Position numbers and translations under genes: made by a program. The notes under the pieces are model-generated. The model saw only the letters and a list, made by a program, of their open reading frames with translations. It was not told where the DNA came from and did not search any database. A stretch of 64,000 nt of DNA from Sideroxydans sp. (GTDB taxonomy: Bacteria > Pseudomonadota > Gammaproteobacteria > Burkholderiales > Gallionellaceae), in the NCBI GenBank assembly GCA_028710605.1, contig JAQTTU010000005.1, positions 1 through 64,000 on the forward strand. Reading direction: 5' to 3'. This document shows positions 36,550 to 45,881 of this stretch, one piece after another. The first letter of the stretch is position 1; each line of letters begins with the position of its first letter.

Positions 36550-37557
36550 TCACTCCCACTTAAACACATACGCCCCAACCGCAATAAATATCACGCTCAT
36601 CAGCGACAGCACCAGCACGTGCGGCATCACCTGCGATAGCGTTGCGCCTTCGTTCATGATGGCGCGGGCGGCGGAGATCATGTGGGTTAGCGGGAAGATC
36701 AGCGAGAGTTTTTGCACCCAGATTTGCGCGCCTTCCAGCGAGAACCACGCGCCCGATAACAGCATCATCGGCCAAGTCAGCAGGTTGAGCAGACCGCCCG
36801 CCAGTTCTTCGCTGGCGGTGCGCGCGGCGATGAGCAGGCCGATGGCGATCATGCTCATTGCGCCCAGCGTGGTGACCAGCAGCAGCGTCCAGTACGAGCC
36901 TTGCATGTTGAATTCGATGAACAGGTTGCAGCCGGAATAGACGATGGTGGTGATGACCATGATCAGCAGCAGGCGCGAGATCAGTTGCGCGAACAGGAAC
37001 TGGAACGCGCCCAGCGGTGTGGCTTTCAGGCGCTTGAGAAAACCATTCTTGCGGTAGCGCACGATCACGAAACCCACGCCGAACAGGCAGGCGAACATCA
37101 TGTTCATGCCGAGGATGCCGGGCAGGAACCAATCGACGTAACGGATTTCCGCGCCCTGCACCAGTTGCCGCTCGAAGTTTTTCCCTTCCGTGCCCCACAC
37201 GATGCGCTCCAACAGATAGCCGTTGGGCGAGCTGGAATTCACCCAATATTTCGGCGCGCCGCTCACGTCGAGCAGCATGTCCATCTGGTGGTGTTCCACT
37301 TTGCCGATGGCGAGATTCAGATCGTCGTAGGGGATGAATTGCAGGTGCTGTGTCGCTTGCAGTGCGGGTGCAACGGCGTGCAATTTTTCGATGCCGCCGA
37401 TAAGGCCGATCTTGTACAGCGCTTTATTGCCGCTGGAAAAGGTGAACGCCAACCCGATCACCAGCATAAACGGCATGGCGAGATTCCACGCCAGCGCGGA
37501 ACGGTCGCGCAGGAATTCCATGTTGCGGGCGTGCAGAACTGCGAGGAATTTTTTCAT
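36550..37557 (-). CDS. ABC-2 type transporter permease
   Basis: six-TM ABC-2 permease; GILGMNMMFACLFGVGFVIVRYRKNGFLKRLKATPL. Confidence 0.88.
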   Translation of the reverse strand: MKKFLAVLHARNMEFLRDRSALAWNLAMPFMLVIGLAFTFSSGNKALYKIGLIGGIEKLHAVAPALQATQHLQFIPYDDLNLAIGKVEHHQMDMLLDVSGAPKYWVNSSSPNGYLLERIVWGTEGKNFERQLVQGAEIRYVDWFLPGILGMNMMFACLFGVGFVIVRYRKNGFLKRLKATPLGAFQFLFAQLISRLLLIMVITTIVYSGCNLFIEFNMQGSYWTLLLVTTLGAMSMIAIGLLIAARTASEELAGGLLNLLTWPMMLLSGAWFSLEGAQIWVQKLSLIFPLTHMISAARAIMNEGATLSQVMPHVLVLSLMSVIFIAVGAYVFKWE

Positions 37558-37572
37558 TTCAAACCTTAATTT

Positions 37573-37718
37573 TAGCCACAGAGATCACAGAGGACACAGA
37601 GAACGACGGCTGTTGCCAACGTTCGGCGAAATCGTCAGAAAGATGTGAAACGCACGCTTGGTGAAGACAATCGGTATTCTCTGTGATCTCTGTGTCCTCT
37701 GTGGCAAATTGTTTTTAC
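37573..37718. repeat. CACAGAG-type inverted-repeat element within the ABC transporter operon
   Basis: agccacagagatcacagaggacacagaga ... tctctgtgatctctgtgtcctctgtggc. Confidence 0.8.
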
Positions 37719-37721
37719 GGT

Positions 37722-38606
37722 TCATGGGTTGAGTTTTTTTCCGGTCACGTTGATGAACAAATCTTCCAGCGTCCACGCGCGAATGCGCAAACGATCCAGA
37801 TTGACTCCGTTGTTTATCAACAGTTGCAGCGTGTCGTGCAGACGATTGGTTCTAATCTCAATCAGCTCTCCGGCTGGCATCGCATTCAGTCCCAGTTCGG
37901 TTAATTTGTTTTCGCCATCGGCGGCGGGAATCTGCAACACCACATCGCCGAAATGTTCCGCCAGCAAATGTTCCGGCGTGCCTTGCGCGACGATGCGGCC
38001 TTTATCCATGATGGCGATTTCGTCGCACAGCGCATACGCTTCTTCCATGTAGTGCGTGGTCAGCACGATGGTCTTGTTGCGCGACTTGACCAGTTTGATC
38101 AAGTCCCAGAAGTTGCGCCGCGCCTGCGGGTCGAGGCCGGTGGTGGGTTCATCCAGAAAGATTAATTCGGGATCGTTGATTAGCGCCAGCGCCAGCAGCA
38201 AACGCTGGCGCTGACCGCCGGAAAGTTTGCGCGTGTCGCGTTCCAGAATATCCGCCAGCGAACACAGTTCAATCAATTCGGGGATGGGCAGCGTGTGGTG
38301 ATACAGCCGTTCAAATAATTCCAGCGTTTCGCGCACCGTCAAAAATTCCTGCAACGCTGTGTGCTGAAACTGAATGCCCACTTCCTCGCGGTAGCGCGCG
38401 CCCAGCGGCTCGCCTTTGTACAACACCGTGCCGCTGCTCTGTTGCAGGATACCTTCCAGCATCTCGATCGTGGTGGTCTTGCCCGCGCCGTTGGGGCCGA
38501 GCAGGCCGAAGCAGATGCCTTGCGGAATGGCGAGGTCTATGCCCGCGACGGCGAGTACGCCGGGATAGTGTTTGACCAGATGGGTGGCGGTGATGATGGG
38601 GGACAT
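37722..38606 (-). CDS. ABC transporter ATP-binding protein (ABC-2 exporter)
   Basis: LLGPNGAGKTTTIEML; KLSGGQRQRLLLALALINDPELIFLDEPTTGLDPQARR. Confidence 0.92.
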   Translation of the reverse strand: MSPIITATHLVKHYPGVLAVAGIDLAIPQGICFGLLGPNGAGKTTTIEMLEGILQQSSGTVLYKGEPLGARYREEVGIQFQHTALQEFLTVRETLELFERLYHHTLPIPELIELCSLADILERDTRKLSGGQRQRLLLALALINDPELIFLDEPTTGLDPQARRNFWDLIKLVKSRNKTIVLTTHYMEEAYALCDEIAIMDKGRIVAQGTPEHLLAEHFGDVVLQIPAADGENKLTELGLNAMPAGELIEIRTNRLHDTLQLLINNGVNLDRLRIRAWTLEDLFINVTGKKLNP

Positions 38607-38629
38607 GAGGTTGGTAATGATAAAAAAAG

Positions 38630-38770
38630 CGTTGCCCGCAGATTACACAGATTCACGCAGATTAAACAACAGGAAATCAAATGATAGTCGCGCCACATCA
38701 TGGGCGAACTGAGGCACTGAAGTTTCAAAAAAAAATCTGCGTTAATCTGTGTAATCTGCGGGCAAACGTT
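38630..38770. repeat. CCGCAGATTA-type short-period inverted-repeat element B
   Basis: gcccgcagattacacagattcacgcagatta ... ctgcgttaatctgtgtaatctgcgggc. Confidence 0.8.
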
Positions 38771-38803
38771 TTTTCTGTTTTTCTTAAATCACAATTTGTG
38801 ATC

Positions 38804-39130
38804 TCAAGCCTGCCACACCCCGAACCCCGCCTCGCGCAGATCAATGCCCACTTCCACTTCCTTGTCGCGCGCTTCGTCGTAGCTCATCGGGTTGAACGCT
38901 TCGTACAGGTCGGGCAGCAAATGCAGGCCGTATTGTTTGACGTAACGGTTGGACTGGATGCCCGCCTTGTGTTTGTCGAAGCGCAGGTCGGGGTCAAGCC
39001 CGGTCATGCCCACGTAAACGCAGGGTTTGCCAGTCCGGTATTGCGGGTTGCACTTCTTGAACTTGGTTTCGTACAGCACGTCTTTCGACAGTTCGATTAC
39101 ATAGACGTGGTAATGGTTGCGGCGCGCCAT
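38804..39130 (-). CDS. GIY-YIG nuclease-like small protein
   Basis: YHVYVIELS...KPCVYVGMTGLDPDLRFDKHKAGIQSNRYVKQYGLHLLPDLYE. Confidence 0.72.
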   Translation of the reverse strand: MARRNHYHVYVIELSKDVLYETKFKKCNPQYRTGKPCVYVGMTGLDPDLRFDKHKAGIQSNRYVKQYGLHLLPDLYEAFNPMSYDEARDKEVEVGIDLREAGFGVWQA

Positions 39131-39136
39131 GGCGTT

Positions 39137-39279
39137 TGGCCACCTCTAAAAATCCAAATTTCGTCGCAATACTGCGTTGCTCACAAAAAATTACTCCTTA
39201 CATATCCATCATATGCTGCGTCGCAATTTTTTGTTCGCGCCTTGTCTTGCTTAGAACTTTGAATTTTTAGAGGTGGCCA
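39137..39279. mobile_element. MITE-like element (143 bp, terminal inverted repeats)
   Basis: TGGCCACCTCTAAAAAT ... ATTTTTAGAGGTGGCCA (17-bp perfect TIRs) plus an internal GTCGCAAT palindrome. Confidence 0.85.
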
Positions 39280-39293
39280 GAGAGAGGGGGGAG

Positions 39294-39548
39294 CTAGGAC
39301 AACTTCAACTGCGATTTCGATTTGCGTCCCGGTGCGGCGGGCGGGATGAATCCGGCCAGACGGCATTTCATGCCTTCGATCTTTTTGCCTTTTTCAAAGC
39401 GTGTTGAATGGCACACCATGATCTCGCGCTGTGCAGCGAGGTCGTCAAGTTGCGCGCGCACCTTGGTGAGCGGAAGCCCTACCGCTTCGGCGATTTCGGT
39501 GTCGAGACGCTCACCGTGAGTCTTTAGATATTGCAGAATTGCTTTCAA
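39294..39548 (-). CDS. Small winged-helix (ArsR/MarR-like) DNA-binding protein
   Basis: MKAILQYLKTHGERLDTEIAEAVGLPLTKVRAQLDDLAAQREIMVCHSTRFEKGKKIEGMKCRLAG. Confidence 0.65.
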   Translation of the reverse strand: MKAILQYLKTHGERLDTEIAEAVGLPLTKVRAQLDDLAAQREIMVCHSTRFEKGKKIEGMKCRLAGFIPPAAPGRKSKSQLKLS

Positions 39549-39764
39549 AATTGATTCCCATTACCCGATATTTTCAGTCACTTGCCTGACAGGATATACC
39601 TCGCGCGCGCAGATGAGGCAAATAATTGCTTTCATTTTTGAATAAATCGCTGGTTTCGGGCTGAATCCGGCCGCGAATCGCCCGGAAATTCACTCCAGAA
39701 CGGTCTTTTGCTTTTCTTGTTTGGCCGGTATCGCTACTATGCCGACCTCTATTTGTGAAGGGGC

Positions 39765-40553
39765 TTGCACATGCCCCATTTGGATTTACTCGATGGAAAA
39801 CCAGCTATGACAATCGCCCACCTCGCCCCCACCTACAACGATCCATCGCATCTTGCCGATGCCGTGAAGAGCCACGGTTTCGGCGTGTTGAGCCCGTCCG
39901 GGCTGGCTACTTTTCTGGGTTTCCCGCTGTCCGCGCTGGATGCGTTGAAAGCGGATTGGGACGATCTGCCGCCGGACAATTTTCTCAAGGACGGCGGCCA
40001 TTACCGTCGCCGCAGGCATGCCAGTTTTATCGTGAACGGCAATACATTGACGCAAGCGGCGCATCGCGCGCATTACCAGCCGCTGGAATACAACGCGCTG
40101 CACGGCGGCATGCTGCGATTGTTCGAGCCGATGAAAGCGGAAATCGTGGCGCAACCCGTGCTGGAAAAATTGATATTGTCCGTCGCGCAAGTTTGTTCCA
40201 GCGTTAAAGGCGAACGCCCGTGGTATGTGGAAGCGCACCAGTTCCGCATCGACACCAGCCACGGCATCGGCCGACCGACACCGGAAGGCGCGCACCGCGA
40301 CGGCACGGATTTCGTCGCCATCCTGTTTGCCGGACGCGAAAATATTCGCGGCGGCGAGAGCCGCATCTTTGAATTCAACGGTCGGCACGGGCAACGTTTT
40401 ACGCTGACTGAAAAGTGGACGCTGCTGTTGCTGGACGACCAGAAAGTCATCCACGAATCCACGCCGATCCAACCCACCGCAGAAGGCGGCCACCGCGACA
40501 CGCTGGTGCTGACTTTCCGCGCGGGCGGATTTCTTGAACCTCAAGCGCAGTAA
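39765..40553 (+). CDS. 2OG-Fe dioxygenase family protein
   Basis: PTPEGAHRDGTDFVAILFAGRENIRGGESRIFEFNGRHGQRFTLTEKWTLLLLDDQKVIHESTPI...GHRDTLVLTFR; ATG at about 39807 also possible. Confidence 0.85.
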   Translation: MHMPHLDLLDGKPAMTIAHLAPTYNDPSHLADAVKSHGFGVLSPSGLATFLGFPLSALDALKADWDDLPPDNFLKDGGHYRRRRHASFIVNGNTLTQAAHRAHYQPLEYNALHGGMLRLFEPMKAEIVAQPVLEKLILSVAQVCSSVKGERPWYVEAHQFRIDTSHGIGRPTPEGAHRDGTDFVAILFAGRENIRGGESRIFEFNGRHGQRFTLTEKWTLLLLDDQKVIHESTPIQPTAEGGHRDTLVLTFRAGGFLEPQAQ

Positions 40554-40576
40554 TCGCAAGTTTTAAAGTCAAAAAC

Positions 40577-40700
40577 TTTTTTGCCCGCAGATTACGCAGA
40601 TTCACGCAGATTAAAGGCAAAACCAATGTGTGCATTCTGTTTTTGGTTTTAATCTGTTTAATCTGTGTAATCTGCGGGCAAGCCGTGTTTTGTTTTTTAA
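40577..40700. repeat. CCGCAGATTA-type short-period inverted-repeat element C
   Basis: gcccgcagattacgcagattcacgcagatta ... taatctgtttaatctgtgtaatctgcgggc. Confidence 0.8.
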
Positions 40701-40709
40701 AGGACGCAC

Positions 40710-41825
40710 ATGAAAATCGGAATTCCGAAAGAGATCAAGCCGAATGAAAATCGTGTAGCTTTGGTACCGGCGGGTGCGGCCGCGCTAGTCGCGGCCGGAC
40801 ATGAAGTGTGGGTGGAAACGGGTGCCGGGCTGGGCAGCGGTATCAGCGATGCGCAGTATGTGCAGGCCGGGGCGAACATCGCGGCGGACGCGGATAGCGT
40901 TTGGAAACTTGCCGAGTTGATCGTCAAGGTCAAAGAACCGATTCGCGTCGAATGGCCGCGCATGCGTGCCGGTCAAACCATCTTTACCTATTTCCATTTT
41001 GCGGCCGACCGCGAATTGACCGAGGCGCATCTGGCTTCCGGCGCGACCTGCATCGCCTACGAAACCGTGCAACTGCCCCGGGGCGATTTGCCGCTGCTTA
41101 CGCCGATGTCGGAAATTGCCGGACGCATGGCGGTGCAGGAGGGCGCGAAATATCTGGAGAAACAATATGGCGGGCGCGGCGTGCTGCTGGGCGGCGTGCC
41201 CGGCGTGGCTCCGGCGCATGTGGTCATTCTCGGCGCGGGTGTGGTGGGCAGCAATGCCGCGCGCATGGCGGCGGGACTGGGCGCGGCGGTCACGCTGCTG
41301 GATGTGTCGCTGGAGCGTTTGCGCCATCTCGGCGAAGTGTTGCCCGCCAACGTGCAGACGCTGTATTCCAATCGTCTCAACCTGCTGGAGCAACTCGCCA
41401 GCGCCGACCTCGTTATCGGCGGCGTGCTGATCACGGGCGCAACCGCGCCCAGACTGATTCAGCGCGCGGATTTGCAAACCATGCGCGAAGGTGCGGTCAT
41501 CGTGGATGTGGCGGTGGATCAGGGCGGTTGCGTGGAAACCACGCGTCCGACCACGCATCAGGATCCGGTCTATACGGTGGACGGCATCGTGCATTACGCG
41601 GTGGCCAACATGCCGGGCGGCGTGCCGCGCACTTCCACTTTTGCGCTCACCAACGCCACCTTTCCCTATGTGCTGCAACTGGCCGACAAAGGCTGGCAAC
41701 AGGCACTGCGCGACAGCGCGCCCTTGCGTTGCGGGCTAAATATCGTGGAAGGAAAGATCAGCTACCGCGCGGTGGCCGATGCGTTTGGCTTGGCTTACGC
41801 GCCGACGGAGAGTTTTCTCCAGTAA
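40710..41825 (+). CDS. ald: Alanine dehydrogenase
   Basis: MKIGIPKEIKPNENRVALVPAGAAALVAAGHEVWVETGAGLGSGISD; VVILGAGVVGSNAARMAAGLGA. Confidence 0.95.
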   Translation: MKIGIPKEIKPNENRVALVPAGAAALVAAGHEVWVETGAGLGSGISDAQYVQAGANIAADADSVWKLAELIVKVKEPIRVEWPRMRAGQTIFTYFHFAADRELTEAHLASGATCIAYETVQLPRGDLPLLTPMSEIAGRMAVQEGAKYLEKQYGGRGVLLGGVPGVAPAHVVILGAGVVGSNAARMAAGLGAAVTLLDVSLERLRHLGEVLPANVQTLYSNRLNLLEQLASADLVIGGVLITGATAPRLIQRADLQTMREGAVIVDVAVDQGGCVETTRPTTHQDPVYTVDGIVHYAVANMPGGVPRTSTFALTNATFPYVLQLADKGWQQALRDSAPLRCGLNIVEGKISYRAVADAFGLAYAPTESFLQ

Positions 41826-41829
41826 CGCT

Positions 41830-42024
41830 TTACTGCGTCTGCTTCTCGATTTCTTTCTGTTGCTGTTCGAGCGCTTTTTGCTGTTCGGCCGCTATGGTTT
41901 TGGCTTGGTCGAGTGCTTCGCGTTGATCCGCAAAAAGTTTGGGCGGCGGCGCTTTGTCGTCGCTCGGGCTGCAAGCGCCCAGCAGTAGAATGGTGCAGAG
42001 GAGAGTGAGGTTGCGATGGATCAT
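41830..42024 (-). CDS. Small lipoprotein
   Basis: LTLLCTILLLGACSPSDD lipobox; Gln/Lys-rich coil. Confidence 0.6.
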   Translation of the reverse strand: MIHRNLTLLCTILLLGACSPSDDKAPPPKLFADQREALDQAKTIAAEQQKALEQQQKEIEKQTQ

Positions 42025-42044
42025 GCTGTGCTCCTTGGGGACGG

Positions 42045-43271
42045 TTAAATTTTGCCGCTATCCTGATCGTGCCCGTGTTTTTTGTACAGCAGGCTCATGA
42101 TGCCCGCCATCAACATGCCGAACACGAGGATGATGGCGTTGACCGAAAAGTCGAGTTTTTCCATCAGCGCGTACAGTCCCAGCATGAGGAAGATGCTGAT
42201 GTTCTCGTTGAAATTTTGCACGGCGATAGAGCGTCCCGCGCCCATCAGCAAATGGCCGCGATGCTGCAGCAGCGCGTTCATCGGCACCACGAAAAAGCCG
42301 CCCAGCGCGCCTATGGTAATCAGCAGCACGATGGCCAACAGCGGGCTGGATACCGGAATCATCATCAGCACCACCAGCCCCATGGCGATGCCGACCGGGA
42401 TGACGTTCACCGCATGTTCCAGTTTGACGAAGCGCGCGGCGAGAATCGAACCGAGCGCGATGCCGACCGCGACCCACGCGGTGAGTTTGGCCGCATCGCC
42501 TATGCTGTAATGCAGCGCCACGGCGGCCCACGCCAGCACCAGCAAGCGCAAGGTCGCGCCCGCGCCCCAGAATAAAGTGGTGACGGCCAGCGACACTTGC
42601 CCCAGCGGATCTTTCCACAGTAGCCGGAAGCAGTGCGCAAAATCCTTGACCAGAAAAGCCGGGTTGCGGCTGAGCGGTTTGTGTTCGATGGCGACCAGCG
42701 GAATATAGAGATTGAAAATTGCCGCCAGCAGATAGATGAAGAAAATGACAAAGATCGCCAGTTCGGCCGGAGTGACCTGAGCGGGGACTTGCAGTTGTTG
42801 CAGCACGGAATGGGCGATACTCGGCGTGATGAGCACGCCGCCGACCACCGCGCCGAAAATGATGGCGGCAACCGTCAGACCTTCCATCCAGCTATTCGCC
42901 CACACCAGTTTATCCGGCGGCAGAAATTCGGTGAGGATGCCGTATTTCGCGGGCGAATACGCCGCCGCGCCGAAACCCGCCAGACCGTAAGCCAGCAGCG
43001 GATTGATGCCCGCCAGCATGGCGAGACAGCCCGCCATCTTGATGCCGTTGCTGATGAACATCACGCGCCCTTTGGGCAGCGAATCGGCAAACGCACCGAC
43101 GAAAGGAGCAAGCAGAATGAACGAAACGATGAACGCTTGTTGCAGCACCGGCGTATGCCAGGCGGGCGCGTGGACTTGTTTCAACAAAGCGATGGCGGCG
43201 AACAGCAGGGCATTGTCGGCAAGCGCTGAGAAAAATTGCGCTGCGAGGATAGTGTAGAAGCCGCGTTTCAC
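42045..43271 (-). CDS. lplT: Lysophospholipid transporter LplT (MFS)
   Basis: KRGFYTILAAQFFSALADNALLFAAIALLK; RGHLLMGAGRSIAVQNFNEN; GTG start proposed at 43271 (track ORF starts at 43331). Confidence 0.85.
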   Translation of the reverse strand: MKRGFYTILAAQFFSALADNALLFAAIALLKQVHAPAWHTPVLQQAFIVSFILLAPFVGAFADSLPKGRVMFISNGIKMAGCLAMLAGINPLLAYGLAGFGAAAYSPAKYGILTEFLPPDKLVWANSWMEGLTVAAIIFGAVVGGVLITPSIAHSVLQQLQVPAQVTPAELAIFVIFFIYLLAAIFNLYIPLVAIEHKPLSRNPAFLVKDFAHCFRLLWKDPLGQVSLAVTTLFWGAGATLRLLVLAWAAVALHYSIGDAAKLTAWVAVGIALGSILAARFVKLEHAVNVIPVGIAMGLVVLMMIPVSSPLLAIVLLITIGALGGFFVVPMNALLQHRGHLLMGAGRSIAVQNFNENISIFLMLGLYALMEKLDFSVNAIILVFGMLMAGIMSLLYKKHGHDQDSGKI

Positions 43272-43394
43272 GTTATTGGTATGATTTATGGACGGCGTTT
43301 TATAACATGAAAATATGGGGGCTGCTATCATTCCAGCGGGTACGAGGAAATCTTTATCTCGCCACTATGAATTATTTATTCGGATCAAACGTGA

Positions 43395-43505
43395 GTGGCG
43401 AACTCCCTCCCTTTCAAGGGGAGGGCAGGGGTGGGGATGGGGTTAGGCTATTGTAATAGCCCCCATCCCCATCCTAACCTTCCCCTTGAAGGGGAAGGAA
43501 CGGAG
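43395..43505. repeat. CCTCCCTTTCAAGGGGAGGG palindromic repeat pair
   Basis: ctccctttcaaggggagggcaggggtggggatggggttag ... ccccatcctaaccttccccttgaaggggaagg. Confidence 0.75.
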
Positions 43506-43597
43506 CGAATGCCACTTGATGTCGCAAAATGCGATTTCAACCCGATTGCTGAAACGTGCCCTTGTCATACGAACAAAAGAAAGAACGCTAAATTCCA

Positions 43598-44659
43598 ATG
43601 TCCCGCCCCATCCACGCCCATATCGACCTTTCCGCTTTAACCAACAACCTGCGCGCCGTGCGCCGCGCCACGACTGCGCGCGTGATGGCGGTGGTCAAGG
43701 CCAACGCTTACGGTCACGGCCTGCTGCGCGTGGCGCAAGCGCTCAACGGCGCGGAAGGTTTTGCCCTGCTCGACGTGCGCGATGCCATCACCTTGCGCGA
43801 CGCGGGCTTCCGCCAAACCATTTTGCTGCTGGAAGGATTTTTCTCGCAGGATGAAGTGCCGCTGCTCGCCGAATATCAACTGACCACCGTCATTCACAGC
43901 CAGCAACAACTGGCGTGGCTGGATGCTTACCCGCGCAAGAACGGCCTCTCGGTGTGGCTCAAAATCAACAGCGGCATGAACCGCCTCGGCTTCACCCCCG
44001 CCGAATTCCCCGCCGCGATGGAGCGCCTCAAAACGCACCGCGCCGTGCGCGACATCACGCTGATGACCCACTTCGCCACGGCGGACGAAGCGGCAGGCAT
44101 CGCCGCGCAACTGCAAGTATTCAATCAGCTCGCCGCCCCCTATCACCTGCCGCGTTCGCTGGCCAACTCCGCCGCCATCCTGCGTTACCCCGCCGCGCAC
44201 GGTGACTGGGTGCGCCCCGGCATCATGCTCTACGGCAGCTCGCCGTTCGCCGACAGCAGCGCACAACAACTTGGCCTGCAAGCCGTGGAAACCCTGAGCA
44301 GCCAACTCATCAGCGTGCGTGAACTGCGCGCCGGAGACGGCATCGGCTACGGCGCACTCTTCCGCGCCGACCACAACATGCGCATCGGCACCGTCGCCTG
44401 CGGCTACGCCGACGGCTACCCGCGCCACGCCCCGAGCGGCACGCCGATCCTGGTCAACGGCCAACGCACGCGCACCCTGGGGCGCGTGTCGATGGACATG
44501 CTGGCCGTGGATTTGAGCAACATCCCCGACGCACAACCCGGCAGCCGCGTGGTGCTGTGGGGTGACGGTTTGCCGGTGGATGACGTGGCAAGTGCCGCCG
44601 GAACCATCAGCTACGAAATGCTGTGCGCGGTGACGGCGAGAGTGCCGGTCAGTAGCTGA
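43598..44659 (+). CDS. alr: Alanine racemase
   Basis: MSRPIHAHIDLSALTNNLRAVRRATTARVMAVVKANAYGHGLL (PLP lysine); GYADGYPRHAP; GRVSMDMLAVDL. Confidence 0.95.
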   Translation: MSRPIHAHIDLSALTNNLRAVRRATTARVMAVVKANAYGHGLLRVAQALNGAEGFALLDVRDAITLRDAGFRQTILLLEGFFSQDEVPLLAEYQLTTVIHSQQQLAWLDAYPRKNGLSVWLKINSGMNRLGFTPAEFPAAMERLKTHRAVRDITLMTHFATADEAAGIAAQLQVFNQLAAPYHLPRSLANSAAILRYPAAHGDWVRPGIMLYGSSPFADSSAQQLGLQAVETLSSQLISVRELRAGDGIGYGALFRADHNMRIGTVACGYADGYPRHAPSGTPILVNGQRTRTLGRVSMDMLAVDLSNIPDAQPGSRVVLWGDGLPVDDVASAAGTISYEMLCAVTARVPVSS

Positions 44660-44680
44660 TTTTCAAAACTCAACTGCTTG

Positions 44681-44757
44681 CGAAGGCGCGTCGATAGGCG
44701 ATCTAGCTCATGCACATCGCGGAGATGGCCGTGTTTATTGGCTTGCGGGTAAGGTGT
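44681..44757. repeat. Extended GCCCGTCAATAGGC element, copy e
   Basis: gaaggcgcgtcgataggcgatctagctcatgcacatcgcggagatggccgtgtttattggcttgcgggtaaggtg. Confidence 0.55.
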
Positions 44758-44776
44758 GGTTTGAGAAAGTGTGTGG

Positions 44777-44850
44777 TGGGCACGTTTTTGCCTCGAAGAG
44801 GTTCTCGCACTCTTTGGGTGTGCCCACGCTGGTTACTGAAAACGTGCCCA
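44777..44850. repeat. TGGGCACGTTTT inverted repeat (12-bp perfect arms)
   Basis: tgggcacgtttt at 44777-44788 and aaaacgtgccca at 44839-44850. Confidence 0.7.
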
Positions 44851-44865
44851 AAATTGTTCGCGGAA

Positions 44866-45672
44866 CTATATATCAAGCTCTTCCTCGGAGAATTCGAATG
44901 GGACTGCCGTTAAAGCAAGCTGTTCTGGGACTGCGGACATTTGATAGAACTCAATTCCTGTGCAGTAGCGGAGAACTCTGATCACTGTCAGGGCATCGCG
45001 TCGTGGCATCCGCAGGCCAAAAGATATTGATAAGATACGTGCGTTTAGTCGATAGCTTCGAACTTCTGTGTCTGGCGAAGTTTTCCACATGCGAAGAAAA
45101 CGCCATTCTTTCTCGTAACTCCAACTCTTGGACTTGTACTTGAAAATATTCATGAGTATTTCCTTTCCATTACTGAAAAAATCAAGCCCGCGAAAGGTAG
45201 GTAATATTGGCTCATCGTATGAAACTCTTAGACAGCTGCCTGCACGAAGATCATTATCTTGCCTTCGCTCATACTCGATGCAGAACCCACGATGTCCATC
45301 GGCGTAATGAGCCCACATAAGCGGCTCAAAGGGTGTAGCAGACAAGCAAAAAGCCCCCGCATTTTGCACACCGTTTTCAAGTTCGGTAAGTATATTTTCG
45401 AAGTGCGGGCGCTCTTGTGGGATGTCCTCTAGCGTGTACCGTTTAGTGTCACCTCTATTTTCGGCACAAAAATTCAGATGGTTCAGCAACTCCTCGTCAC
45501 TATGCAATCTATCAATGTAAAACCGACAGTCGAAGGGATCGTTGAAGCTCTCTGGAATTGCCAACCAGATTTTGTTGTCAATGAGAGACTGCATAGCCCT
45601 ATGGTCGAACGCGCGATATTTGAATAGCGTGCGTGGATTTTCTAAATCAATTTCCAACTCAGAACTGTACAT
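44866..45672 (-). CDS. DUF2971 domain-containing protein
   Basis: LFKYRAFDHRAMQSLIDNKIWLAIPESFNDPFDCRF...FCLSATPFEPLMWAHYADGHRGFCIEYE...YEKEWRFLR. Confidence 0.88.
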   Translation of the reverse strand: MYSSELEIDLENPRTLFKYRAFDHRAMQSLIDNKIWLAIPESFNDPFDCRFYIDRLHSDEELLNHLNFCAENRGDTKRYTLEDIPQERPHFENILTELENGVQNAGAFCLSATPFEPLMWAHYADGHRGFCIEYERRQDNDLRAGSCLRVSYDEPILPTFRGLDFFSNGKEILMNIFKYKSKSWSYEKEWRFLRMWKTSPDTEVRSYRLNARILSISFGLRMPRRDALTVIRVLRYCTGIEFYQMSAVPEQLALTAVPFEFSEEELDI

Positions 45673-45805
45673 AGGGAGAAATGTGGCTAATGTTCACGAG
45701 AGTACATTTATCATAGAAATAACGTGCTTGGTCTAGGTTCGTAGCTTTTCATCCAATTCACTTTCCACACCTAATAATTTTCCGGTTTTGGCAATCGATT
45801 ATCTT

Positions 45806-45881
45806 AGGTCGGGCTTTAGCCCGACTGTCGGGTTGCACCCAGAGGGTACGAGAACCCCTGCGGGGAAAACCGACCTACAAA
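45806..45881. repeat. REP-like GTAGGTCGGG palindrome carrying a short insert
   Basis: taggtcgggctttagcccgactgtcgggtt[gcacccagagggtacgagaacccctgcgggg]aaaaccgacctacaaa. Confidence 0.75.
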
